From Terrimesophilobacter sp036833635 (GTDB taxonomy: Bacteria; Actinomycetota; Actinomycetes; Actinomycetales; Microbacteriaceae), in contig DAITPJ010000037.1 in the NCBI GenBank assembly GCA_036833635.1, forward strand, positions 1-19,111: a stretch of 19,111 nt of DNA, in the 5' to 3' direction. The notes under the pieces were generated by a model, which did not search any database, was not told the DNA's origin, and saw only the letters and a list, made by a program, of their open reading frames with translations. Shown here one piece after another: positions 1-6,036 of this stretch (position 1 is the first letter of the stretch; the number at the start of each line of letters is the position of its first letter). The translations under genes and the position numbers were made by a program.

Positions 1-737
1 CGTGCGAGGAACTCGGCGTCGACATCGTGTTCAATTGGGACCACTTCTTCCCGCTTTCCGGTGAGGCGGACGGGTTGCATTTCGAGTCATGGACGCTGCT
101 GGCCGCCATGGCGCAACAGACGACCGGCGTCGAACTCGGCTGCCTCGTCAACTGCAACAGCTACCGGAACCCGAACCTCCAGGCCGACATGGCCCGCACG
201 ATCGACCACATCAGCGCAGCCTCGAACGGCGGGGTCGGCCGCTTCATCTTCGGCACGGGCGCCGGCTGGTTCGAGCGCGACTACGACGAGTACGGCTACG
301 AATTCGGGACGCCAGGCACCCGGCTCGATGCGCTCGCACGCGACCTTCCCGTCATCCGGGATCGCTGGACGAAACTCAACCCGGAGCCCACCCGCGACAT
401 CCCGATCCTCATCGGAGGCGGAGGCGAGAAGAAGACGCTGCGGATCGTCGCAGAGCACGCCGACATCTGGCACAGCTTCAGCAACCCGGAGACGCTCGAG
501 CGCAAGCTCGGTGTCCTCGCGGCGCATGGGGCGGATGTCGGCCGTGACACGAACGAGATCGAGCTGTCGACCGAGATTCGACGGCGCACGCATGAGGAGG
601 CCGACGAGCTCGTCGCCCTCGGGGTCACGATGTTCACGCTCGGCATCTCGGGGCCGAAGTACGACCTCGGCGCAGTGCGCGACTGGCTCGCCTGGCGCGA
701 TGCTCGCAACCGCGATCGGCTGGGCGCGGTGGAATAG
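1..737 (+). CDS. LLM class F420-dependent oxidoreductase, 5' partial
   Basis: The C-terminal part of a luciferase-like (bacterial luciferase alpha/beta barrel) flavin-type oxidoreductase; actinobacterial members normally use coenzyme F420. The reading frame is open from base 3 with no start in a suitable position, so the gene begins outside the window. Seen: FNWDHFFPLSG near the N-terminal end, the barrel segment GVELGCLVNCNSYRNP, then GRFIFGTGAGWFERDYDEYG and PILIGGGGEKKTLRIVAEHADIWH, all typical of this superfamily and reminiscent of the Rv1855c-type subgroup. The in-frame GTG at 27 is internal to the conserved barrel and is not a credible start. The substrate cannot be told from sequence. 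It ends in TAG, followed by a 77-base gap before the permease gene. Confidence 0.85.
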   Translation, partial: CEELGVDIVFNWDHFFPLSGEADGLHFESWTLLAAMAQQTTGVELGCLVNCNSYRNPNLQADMARTIDHISAASNGGVGRFIFGTGAGWFERDYDEYGYEFGTPGTRLDALARDLPVIRDRWTKLNPEPTRDIPILIGGGGEKKTLRIVAEHADIWHSFSNPETLERKLGVLAAHGADVGRDTNEIELSTEIRRRTHEEADELVALGVTMFTLGISGPKYDLGAVRDWLAWRDARNRDRLGAVE

Positions 738-802
738 CGCCAACCTTCCGCGACGCCCTGCCAGCGATCGCCGGGTGGCATCCGGATGTCGCCGGTACCG
801 CG

Positions 803-808
803 TAGCGT
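803..808 (+). promoter_or_regulatory. TANNNT -10 box, leaderless start of the EamA gene
   Basis: TAGCGT lies six bases before the GTG at 815, which would place the transcription start on or next to the start codon. No Shine-Dalgarno sequence precedes the GTG. No clear -35 is visible. The same spacing recurs before four other genes here. Confidence 0.45.
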
Positions 809-814
809 GAACGG

Positions 815-1777
815 GTGAGTACACCCAGGGTCGCCACCCCCATCGCCGGCCTATCGCCGCTCGTCGTCGTCGCCATCGTCGTGACGGTGCTCGCCTGGGC
901 GAGCGCGTTCGTCGTGATCCGGGGTGTCGGGGTGCACCTCGGCGGGGGAGAGCTCGCCCTCGGCCGGCTGCTCGTCGGAACGGTGCTCCTTTCCCTCCTG
1001 CTCATCCGGCGCCCGTGGGTGCGTCCCAACGCGCGCGAGTGGCTGCTCATCCTCGTCTTCGGGGTCGCCTGGTTCGGCGCATACAACGTGACGCTCAACA
1101 TCGCCGAGCACACGCTCGACGCCGGGACGACGTCGATGATCGTCAACATCGGCCCGATTCTCATCGCCCTCGGGGCCGGGCTCTTTCTCGGCGAGGGCAT
1201 CCCCAAGTGGCTCGCGATCGGCGCGGGCGTCGCCTTCGGCGGGGTCGTGCTCATCGGACTTGGGACCGGCGCCGCCGGCCTGGGCAACGGCGTCGGCATC
1301 ATCTGGGCGCTCACGGCCGCCGTCACATACACGATCGGTGTCCTCTGCCAGAAGCGCATCATGCGGCGGATCCCATCGACCCAGGTGACCTGGCTCGGGT
1401 GCGTGATCGGCACGGTCGTCTGCCTGCCGTTCGCCGGCGGGCTTGTCACCCAGCTGCAGTCGGCGCCGACGAGCGCGATCCTCGGGGTTGTCTACCTCGG
1501 CGCGATCCCGACATCGCTCGCCTTCACGACCTGGGGCTATGCGCTCTCGAAGCTCCCCGCAGGGCAGCTGGGCGTCACGACCTACGTCGTCCCGGCGATC
1601 GTCGTGCTACTCGGGTGGCTGGCGTTCGGCGAGATCCCGACGCTCCTGGCGATCATCGGCGGTGTCATCTGCCTCGTAGGCGTTGCGGTGTCGCGTCGAC
1701 GGGTGCGGGAATCCGCTCCCGTCGAGCCAGTCCTTGCAGCGACGGTCCCCGGCGACCGCCAAAATCTGTCACAATAG
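815..1777 (+). CDS. EamA/DMT-family membrane transporter
   Basis: An integral membrane permease of 320 residues with two tandem EamA repeats (about residues 15-150 and 160-290) and roughly ten hydrophobic helices. The segment NIGPILIALGAGLFLGE (about 111-127) is the typical end of the first repeat, and the second repeat closes with VVPAIVVLLGWLAFGE. The tail after residue 292 is polar and starts RRRVRES, consistent with a cytoplasmic C-terminus. EamA proteins of the drug/metabolite transporter superfamily export amino acids, metabolites or drugs; the substrate cannot be read from sequence. The GTG start is chosen because it follows a -10-like box at leaderless spacing and puts a short polar stretch before the first helix. 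The TAG stop also forms the first three bases of a -10-like box for rpsP. Confidence 0.85.
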   Translation: MSTPRVATPIAGLSPLVVVAIVVTVLAWASAFVVIRGVGVHLGGGELALGRLLVGTVLLSLLLIRRPWVRPNAREWLLILVFGVAWFGAYNVTLNIAEHTLDAGTTSMIVNIGPILIALGAGLFLGEGIPKWLAIGAGVAFGGVVLIGLGTGAAGLGNGVGIIWALTAAVTYTIGVLCQKRIMRRIPSTQVTWLGCVIGTVVCLPFAGGLVTQLQSAPTSAILGVVYLGAIPTSLAFTTWGYALSKLPAGQLGVTTYVVPAIVVLLGWLAFGEIPTLLAIIGGVICLVGVAVSRRRVRESAPVEPVLAATVPGDRQNLSQ

Positions 1778-1780
1778 ACA
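1775..1780 (+). promoter_or_regulatory. Candidate rpsP promoter -10
   Basis: TAGACA in the context ACAATAGACA, beginning on the TAG stop of the EamA gene. The rplS leader carries a very similar string (ACAGAATAGACG at 5500-5511). This would give an rpsP leader of about 120 bases. No convincing -35 was seen, so the call rests on the resemblance between the two ribosomal-protein genes. Confidence 0.35.
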
Positions 1781-1812
1781 GTCGAGTCCCGGCCAGCCCG
1801 ACCCTCTATCGG

Positions 1813-1870
1813 CTGCCGTGGAATCCATCAGAGCTTTCGCCGCGTGTGCCCCCACGCCCACGGCCGGCAG
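1813..1870 (+). promoter_or_regulatory. Structured rpsP 5' leader
   Basis: CTGCCGTGG (1813-1821) can pair with CCACGG...CAG (1858-1870, four-base bulge), enclosing a perfect five-base hairpin GCGTG/CACGC (1842-1846 with 1853-1857). The structure sits between the likely promoter and the GGAG ribosome binding site at 1896-1899. It could be an autoregulatory ribosomal-protein leader or simply GC-rich folding; I do not recognise it as a known motif. Confidence 0.25.
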
Positions 1871-1903
1871 TTCGCCCCAAAATACTGAAATCTACGGAGA
1901 ATT

Positions 1904-2545
1904 GTGGCTGTAAAGATTCGTTTGAAGCGCCTGGGCAAGATCCGCGCTCCTTACTACCGCATCGTTGTCGCCGACTCGCGCACCAAGCGCGACGGTCGGG
2001 TCATCGAGGAGATCGGCAAGTACCACCCCACCGAGGACCCCTCGGTTATCGAGATCAAGTCGGACCGCGCGCTCTACTGGCTCGGTGTCGGCGCGCAGCC
2101 GACCGAGCAGGTCATGGCGCTCCTCAAGCTCACGGGCGACTGGGGCACCTTCAAGGGCGAGAAGGGTGCCACGAACACCGTGCGCACCGCCGAGGCCAAA
2201 GCCGAGTTCCAGGCCGACGAGAAGAAGAAGCCGGTCCTGCGTCCGAAGACGGAGAAGGCTCCTGAGAAGGCGCCCGAGGACAAGGCTGCGGAGAAGGCCC
2301 CGGCCGAGAAGGCTGACAAGGCCGAGAAGGCCGAGAAGCCTGCGGATGCTGCGCCCGCCGCGGAGGCAACTCCTGCCGACGAAGCCCCTGCGACGGAGGC
2401 TCCCGCTGCTGAGGCCCCTGCCGAGGACGCTGCGCCCGCCGCGGACGAGTCTGCCGAGGCGCCCGCCGCTGAGGCCCCTGCCGAGGACGCTCCCGCCGAG
2501 GCGCCGGCCGACGATGCCGCCGCCGACGACGCCGACAAGGCGTAG
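1904..2545 (+). CDS. rpsP: Small ribosomal subunit protein bS16 with long acidic tail
   Basis: Ribosomal protein S16, part of the 30S subunit body and important for its assembly. Residues 1-83 are the conserved core: VKIRLKRLGKIRAPYYRIVVADSR, GRVIEEIGKYHP and ALYWLGVGAQPTEQV are all diagnostic. The protein is 213 residues, while the core family needs about 80-90. The extra part has a Lys/Glu-rich stretch (about 108-147) followed by an acidic Ala/Pro/Glu/Asp segment (148-213) with near-repeats of APAAEAPAED. Tails of this kind occur in other actinobacterial S16 proteins; a role is not established as far as I know. The GTG start is supported by ACGGAGA just upstream. khpA starts two bases after the stop, so the two are co-transcribed. 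Confidence 0.97.
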   Translation: MAVKIRLKRLGKIRAPYYRIVVADSRTKRDGRVIEEIGKYHPTEDPSVIEIKSDRALYWLGVGAQPTEQVMALLKLTGDWGTFKGEKGATNTVRTAEAKAEFQADEKKKPVLRPKTEKAPEKAPEDKAAEKAPAEKADKAEKAEKPADAAPAAEATPADEAPATEAPAAEAPAEDAAPAADESAEAPAAEAPAEDAPAEAPADDAAADDADKA

Positions 2546-2547
2546 CT

Positions 2548-2784
2548 GTGCTCGCTGCAGCCCTCGAGCACCTCGTGAAGGGGATCGTCGACCACCCGGA
2601 CGAGGTCGAGGTCGTCGCGAAGAACTCACCGCGCGGTGACGTGCTCGAGGTACGCGTCAATCCGGAGGATCTCGGCCGCGTGATCGGCAGGGCAGGGCGC
2701 ACCGCCAAGGCGCTGCGCACGCTCGTGTCGGCGCTCGCGGACGGCCGCAAGGTGCGCGTCGACGTGGTGGACACCGATTTCTAG
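2548..2784 (+). CDS. khpA: KH-domain RNA-binding protein KhpA
   Basis: A 78-residue single-KH-domain protein. The GXXG loop is visible as VIGRAGRTAKALRTL (residues 45-59; G47 and G50), which contacts single-stranded RNA in this fold. Proteins of this size encoded between rpsP and rimM are KhpA (YlqC) family members, which in Gram-positive bacteria pair with KhpB and affect cell division and RNA metabolism. The GTG start lies two bases after the rpsP stop, with AAGG inside the rpsP tail as a weak ribosome binding site, so translation is probably coupled. The length matches the family. Its function in this organism is inferred from the family. Confidence 0.92.
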   Translation: MLAAALEHLVKGIVDHPDEVEVVAKNSPRGDVLEVRVNPEDLGRVIGRAGRTAKALRTLVSALADGRKVRVDVVDTDF

Positions 2785-2809
2785 CAGGGCCGGTTCCGAG
2801 AACACCCGC

Positions 2810-3343
2810 TTGAGGGTGGGTCGACTCACCAAGGCGCACGGCCTCAAGGGAGCGATCAAGATCGAGCTGTACACGGATGACCCGGAGCGGCGTTTCGTTC
2901 CGGGCGCCGTGTTCACCCTGCAGGTGCCGGAGGCGTCGCCCTGGTTCGGCAAGACGATCGAGCTGGCCGAACTCAAGTGGTACAACTCGCATCCGGTCGC
3001 CTTCTTCAAGGACGTCGCCGACCGCGCGGCGGCGGAGAGCCTCATCAAGGCGATCCTGCTCGTCGAGCACGATCCGGCCGAGGTGCCCGAGGAGGAAGAC
3101 GCCTGGTACGACCACCAGCTCGTCGGGCTTGCGGTCATCCGCGACGGCGTGCAAGTGGGCGTTGTGACACGCCTCGATCACCTCCCCGCCCAGGACCTTC
3201 TGCACGTCGAGACGGATGCCGGGGACGTCATGGTCCCGTTCGTCAAGGCGATCGTCCCCGCGGTCGACATCGCGGCCGGAACCATCACCGTCACCCCGCC
3301 AGCGGGCCTCTTCGAGCCCCTCCCCGAGGATGACCCGACCTAG
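2810..3343 (+). CDS. rimM: Ribosome maturation factor RimM
   Basis: RimM helps the 30S subunit mature, acting around S19 and the 16S rRNA 3' domain. The N-terminal RimM domain begins VGRLTKAHGLKGAIKIELYTDDPERRF and continues to about residue 90; the C-terminal PRC-barrel-like domain contains DHQLVGLAVI, LDHLPAQDLLHVE and MVPFVKAIVP. The 177-residue length is normal. The start is uncertain: I use the TTG at 2810, which gives MRVGRL, because no ATG exists upstream in frame and the GTG at 2816 would cut into the conserved segment. No good ribosome binding site precedes it (AGCAGGG is over 20 bases away), so the true start may differ by a few codons. It lies between khpA and trmD, and its TAG stop overlaps a -10-like box for trmD. 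Confidence 0.93.
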   Translation: MRVGRLTKAHGLKGAIKIELYTDDPERRFVPGAVFTLQVPEASPWFGKTIELAELKWYNSHPVAFFKDVADRAAAESLIKAILLVEHDPAEVPEEEDAWYDHQLVGLAVIRDGVQVGVVTRLDHLPAQDLLHVETDAGDVMVPFVKAIVPAVDIAAGTITVTPPAGLFEPLPEDDPT

Positions 3344-3346
3344 GCT
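3341..3346 (+). promoter_or_regulatory. TANNNT -10 box, leaderless start of trmD
   Basis: TAGGCT, whose first three bases are the rimM stop codon, lies seven bases before the trmD ATG at 3354. No Shine-Dalgarno sequence is present. This predicts that trmD can be transcribed apart from rpsP-khpA-rimM as a leaderless message. Confidence 0.45.
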
Positions 3347-3353
3347 CTATGCC

Positions 3354-4118
3354 ATGCGCATCGACATCGTCACGATCTTCCCGGAGTTCTTCTCCGTGCT
3401 CGATGTCTCGCTTCTCGGCAAGGCGAAGGCGAGCGGGCTGCTCGAGCTCGGCATCCACGACCTGCGCGACTTCACGCACGACCGTCACCGCAGCGTCGAC
3501 GACACCCCCTACGGCGGCGGTGTTGGCATGGTCATGAAGCCCGAGCCGTGGGGCGAGGCGCTCGACAGCCTTCTCGACCCGACCCCTTCTTCTCGCCCTG
3601 AGTCCGCCTCTTCTTCTCGCCCTGAGTCCGCCCCTTCTTCTCGCCCTGAGCCTGTCGAAGGGTCGGTTGTCATCTTCCCGTCCCCGGCCGGGGATCTCTT
3701 CACCCAGGCCACCGCCCAGGAGCTCTCGACCGAGCAGCACCTCATCTTCGGATGCGGCCGCTACGAGGGCATCGACGAGCGCGTCCTCGACTACGCGGCT
3801 TCGCGTGCGCGCGTGCGCACCGTGAGTCTCGGCGACTACGTGCTCAACGGCGGGGAGATCGCCGCGATGGCCATGATCGAGGCGATCGTGCGGCTCGTTC
3901 CCGGTGTCATCGGCAACGCCGAGAGCCTCGTCGAGGAGTCGCACAGCGACGGGCTGCTCGAGTACCCGAGCTACACCAAGCCGGCCGAGTGGCGGGGCCT
4001 CGAGGTACCGCCAGTGCTCCTGAGCGGCAACCACGGAGCGGTCGCCGCCTGGCGCCGCGAGCAGCAGCTCGAGCGCACCCGCCGCATCCGCCCCGACCTG
4101 TTGCCACCAGCCCCCTGA
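3354..4118 (+). CDS. trmD: tRNA (guanine37-N1)-methyltransferase TrmD, with in-frame repeat insert
   Basis: TrmD methylates N1 of G37 in tRNAs with a G36-G37 sequence, preventing +1 frameshifting; it is a SPOUT-family enzyme with a trefoil knot and is usually essential. Seen: MRIDIVTIFPEFF start, HRSVDDTPYGGGVGMVMKPEP (46-65), the knot segment IFGCGRYEGIDERV (131-144), SLGDYVLNGGE (158-168), and the C-terminal HSDGLLEYPSYTKPAEWRG (197-215). The protein is 254 residues. Residues about 76-104 form a low-complexity insert (SSRPESA-type repeats) encoded by a REP-like DNA repeat; without it the length would be about 225-230, closer to other actinobacterial TrmD proteins. All recognised catalytic segments lie outside the insert, so the enzyme is probably active. 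The ATG at 3354 is chosen on homology and because a -10-like box precedes it at leaderless spacing; the upstream in-frame extension is not conserved-looking. Confidence 0.95.
   Translation: MRIDIVTIFPEFFSVLDVSLLGKAKASGLLELGIHDLRDFTHDRHRSVDDTPYGGGVGMVMKPEPWGEALDSLLDPTPSSRPESASSSRPESAPSSRPEPVEGSVVIFPSPAGDLFTQATAQELSTEQHLIFGCGRYEGIDERVLDYAASRARVRTVSLGDYVLNGGEIAAMAMIEAIVRLVPGVIGNAESLVEESHSDGLLEYPSYTKPAEWRGLEVPPVLLSGNHGAVAAWRREQQLERTRRIRPDLLPPAP
3583..3662 (+). repeat. REP-like repeat, three 24-bp units, inside trmD
   Basis: Three consecutive 24-base units (3583-3606, 3607-3630, 3631-3654) share the core TTCTTCTCGCCCTGAG. The last runs into the full palindromic form CCCTGAGCCTGTCGAAGGG (3644-3662), whose ends CCCT/AGGG are inverted. 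This string, and its complement CCCTTCGACAGGCTCAGGG, is a familiar dispersed intergenic repeat in many bacterial genomes, as I recall. Here it lies inside a coding region, and the 24-base period keeps the frame open. Confidence 0.8.
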
Positions 4119-4124
4119 CCGCGA

Positions 4125-4230
4125 CTTTCATCATTCAGGAGGTTGTGTGACGAGAGTGACGAAAGTGACGGGAGCCCGATGCGCGTATCCCCTTGTCACT
4201 TCCGTCACACAACCTCCTGAATGATGAAAG
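4125..4230. repeat. Long inverted repeat (28-bp perfect arms) between trmD and map
   Basis: The arms 4125-4152 and 4203-4230 are perfectly complementary over 28 bases. After two mismatches the stem continues with AGTGAC/GTCACT (4155-4160 with 4195-4200), leaving a loop of 34 bases. The element fills the gap between the convergent trmD and map genes, starting seven bases after the trmD stop and ending seven bases before the map stop. There is no U tract, so it is not a textbook intrinsic terminator, but it could stop transcription from both sides. The trinucleotide CGA flanks it on both sides (4122-4124 and 4231-4233), as a short target duplication would, so a MITE-like origin is also possible. 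Confidence 0.85.
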
Positions 4231-4237
4231 CGAAGGG

Positions 4238-5005
4238 CTACGGGCGCGCGGTAAGCACTACGGGGCCGCCCGGGGTGATCGCGACGGTGTGCTCGACGTG
4301 GGCCGCCCGCGAGCCGTCGAGACTGCGCAGAGTCCAGCCATCCGGGTCGGTGAAGATGCGATCGGTGCCGAGCATGAACCATGGCTCGATCGCGAAGACG
4401 AGGCCCGGCTTGAGCGGGAACCCTCGGCCCGGCCGCCCGTTGTTGGGCACGTGCGGCTCGCCGTGCATCGTACGCCCGACGCCGTGGCCGCCGAAGTCGG
4501 TGTTGACGCCGAGACCGGCCGCACGGGCCACGGCGCCGATCGCCGCTGAGACGTCGCCCATCCGGTTGCCGGCCCTCGCCGCCGCGATCCCCGCGGCCAG
4601 TGCCCGCTCGGCCACGTCAATGAGGGCGAGATCCTCGGAGCGCGGAGTGCCGACCACGAGCGAGAGCGCGGAGTCGGCGACCCATCCGTCGACGGATGCG
4701 GCGAAATCGAGGCTTAGGAGGTCCCCGTCCCGCAGCCTGTAGTCGTGCGGCAGGCCGTGCAGCGCGGCGTCGTTGACCGACGTGCACAGCACCTTGCCGA
4801 AGGGCGAAGCGCCGAAGGAGGGGTGGTAGTCGATGTAGCAGCTCTCGGCGCCGCGCTCGCGAATCATGCGGTGCGCGAGGGCGTCGAGTTCGAGCAGGTT
4901 GACCCCGACAGCGGATGCCGCGGCCAGTTCCGTGAGCACGTCGGCGACGAAGGCTCCCGCCGTGCGCATCTCGTGGATCTCGGTCGGCGTTCTCAACTCG
5001 ATCAT
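4238..5005 (-). CDS. map: Type I methionine aminopeptidase
   Basis: Removes the N-terminal methionine from new proteins, in the cytosol, using a two-metal site. With the ATG at 5005 the protein is 255 residues, and the metal ligands are visible: D100 (LSLDFAAS), D111 (WVADSAL), H174 (GGHGVGR), E207 (FAIEPW) and E238 (HVEHT), plus the substrate-site H83 (NDAALHG). I prefer this start because MIELRTPTEI is the usual family N-terminus; GTG at 5020 and TTG at 5023 in the same frame would add five or six residues. It is on the opposite strand to its neighbours, converging on trmD and diverging from the small membrane protein over 39 bases. Actinobacteria often have more than one map; this copy is apart from the secY-adk-map locus. 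Confidence 0.95.
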   Translation of the reverse strand: MIELRTPTEIHEMRTAGAFVADVLTELAAASAVGVNLLELDALAHRMIRERGAESCYIDYHPSFGASPFGKVLCTSVNDAALHGLPHDYRLRDGDLLSLDFAASVDGWVADSALSLVVGTPRSEDLALIDVAERALAAGIAAARAGNRMGDVSAAIGAVARAAGLGVNTDFGGHGVGRTMHGEPHVPNNGRPGRGFPLKPGLVFAIEPWFMLGTDRIFTDPDGWTLRSLDGSRAAHVEHTVAITPGGPVVLTARP

Positions 5006-5031
5006 CCAGCCATTCTTCACCAAGCCGCGGG

Positions 5032-5037
5032 TACGCT
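5032..5037 (+). promoter_or_regulatory. TANNNT -10 box before the small membrane protein
   Basis: TACGCT is seven bases before the ATG at 5045, the spacing expected for a leaderless message. It lies within the 39-base divergent gap shared with map. Confidence 0.4.
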
Positions 5038-5044
5038 GGTGCCC

Positions 5045-5452
5045 ATGTGGTTACGGCGAGCGTTCTACTACGCGCAGTACTGGGCGATTCCCGTGCTTCC
5101 GCTGTGGGTGCTCATCGCACGTGGCGTCGCGATCGACGGCGGATGGGAGCTCGTTGTCCTGCTGTTCGCAGCGCCGGCGCTCTCGTTCGCGCTCATCGTC
5201 ATGATGGGACTCACGATGGCACGCAGGTCGGTGCGTCGCGCGCGGCTCGTGTCATGGTTCGACGTGGGCATTCTCGCGGCTTGGTACGCGGTCATTGTCG
5301 TCGCTGGCCTGTTCTCGAACCCGCTCGTGGCCGTCCTCGCCATCGCGCTGACCATCGTCGCGTTCTGGAGTGCGGTGTGGCAACTGTTCGTCGAGACCCG
5401 CCGCCGGGTGAACACAGCCATCGCGAGCTTCGGACCTGTCGTCCCCGGCTGA
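5045..5452 (+). CDS. Small four-helix membrane protein of unknown function
   Basis: A 135-residue protein with four hydrophobic segments, roughly residues 12-28, 34-55, 71-92 and 95-115, joined by a basic cytoplasmic-looking loop (ARRSVRRARLVSW) and ending in a polar tail with RRRVNTAIASFG. I do not recognise a catalytic or transport motif. Similar short proteins next to map in Microbacteriaceae tend to be labelled MFS transporter permease, but at this length it cannot be a complete MFS protein. The ATG at 5045 is chosen because of the -10-like box seven bases upstream; the frame stays open further upstream through the map gene, which is shadow coding. Confidence 0.7.
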   Translation: MWLRRAFYYAQYWAIPVLPLWVLIARGVAIDGGWELVVLLFAAPALSFALIVMMGLTMARRSVRRARLVSWFDVGILAAWYAVIVVAGLFSNPLVAVLAIALTIVAFWSAVWQLFVETRRRVNTAIASFGPVVPG

Positions 5453-5505
5453 CTCCGAACCCCCGCCCGCGGCCCGGTGGCGGGTGCCATCGGGATGTGA
5501 CAGAA

Positions 5506-5511
5506 TAGACG
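5506..5511 (+). promoter_or_regulatory. Candidate rplS promoter -10
   Basis: TAGACG in the context TGACAGAATAGACG, closely resembling the string before rpsP. It would give a leader of about 110 bases before the rplS ATG. Confidence 0.35.
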
Positions 5512-5526
5512 ACTGTGCCCGCGCAC

Positions 5527-5546
5527 GGCCCTGCCACAGGGGGGCC
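5527..5546 (+). promoter_or_regulatory. Hairpin in the rplS leader
   Basis: CCCTG (5529-5533) pairs with CAGGG (5537-5541) over a three-base loop, and GG/CC can close it at 5527-5528 and 5545-5546 with a bulge. It lies in the region of about 110 bases between the likely promoter and rplS. The rest of 5453-5627 holds no gene that I can support. Confidence 0.25.
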
Positions 5547-5627
5547 AGCAGTCACTCGGCACATTCCTTCTTTCACGCAAGACCCAGCACGCCGTCGACC
5601 TGTGGCGATTGCAGAGAGCGAACCATC

Positions 5628-5978
5628 ATGCACATCCTCGACTCCGTCGACGCAGCATCGCTTCGTAACGACATCCCGGACTTTCGCGCCGGGGACAACG
5701 TCAAGGTTCACGTCAACATCGTCGAAGGCACGCGCTCGCGTATCCAGGTCTTCCAGGGCGTCGTCATCGGCCGTTCGGGCGAGGGTGTTCGCGAGACCTT
5801 CTGCGTTCGCAAGGTCAGCTTCCAGGTCGGCGTCGAGCGCACCTTCCCCGTGCACTCCCCGGTCATCGACCACATCGAGATCGTCACCCGCGGCGACGTG
5901 CGCCGCGCGAAGCTCTACTACCTGCGCAACCTCCGCGGCAAGAAGGCGAAGATCAAGGAAAAGCGCGACGCGCAGTAG
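5628..5978 (+). CDS. rplS: Large ribosomal subunit protein bL19
   Basis: Ribosomal protein L19 of the 50S subunit, located at the interface with the 30S subunit. The 116-residue length is the family norm. Diagnostic segments are IPDFRAGDNVKVHVNIVEGTRSRIQVFQGVVIGR (residues 19-52), ETFCVRKVSFQVGVERTFPVHSP (57-79) and the basic end RGDVRRAKLYYLRNLRGKKAKIKEKR. The ATG start is preceded by a purine-rich GAGAG about ten bases upstream. It stands in the usual place upstream of lepB but is separated from trmD here by map and a membrane protein, and has its own leader. Confidence 0.97.
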   Translation: MHILDSVDAASLRNDIPDFRAGDNVKVHVNIVEGTRSRIQVFQGVVIGRSGEGVRETFCVRKVSFQVGVERTFPVHSPVIDHIEIVTRGDVRRAKLYYLRNLRGKKAKIKEKRDAQ

Positions 5979-6009
5979 TCCGCTGGCCCGACGCGAGTTT
6001 TCCAGACCC

Positions 6010-6015
6010 TAGACT
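6010..6015 (+). promoter_or_regulatory. Candidate lepB promoter -10
   Basis: TAGACT lies 21 bases before the lepB ATG, leaving room for a short leader with the ribosome binding site AGGGG at about 6028-6032. Confidence 0.35.
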
Positions 6016-6036
6016 TGTCGGGAACTCAGGGGCTAC

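Noticed and set aside
3354..4118. Frameshift or pseudogene in trmD because of the repeat insert
   Set aside because: The frame is intact through the insert and all conserved motifs on both sides are in the same frame.
4134..4148. AGGAGG followed by GTGTG as a ribosome binding site and start of a small gene
   Set aside because: It is part of the hairpin arm and the frames that follow look like no protein; the resemblance is likely chance.
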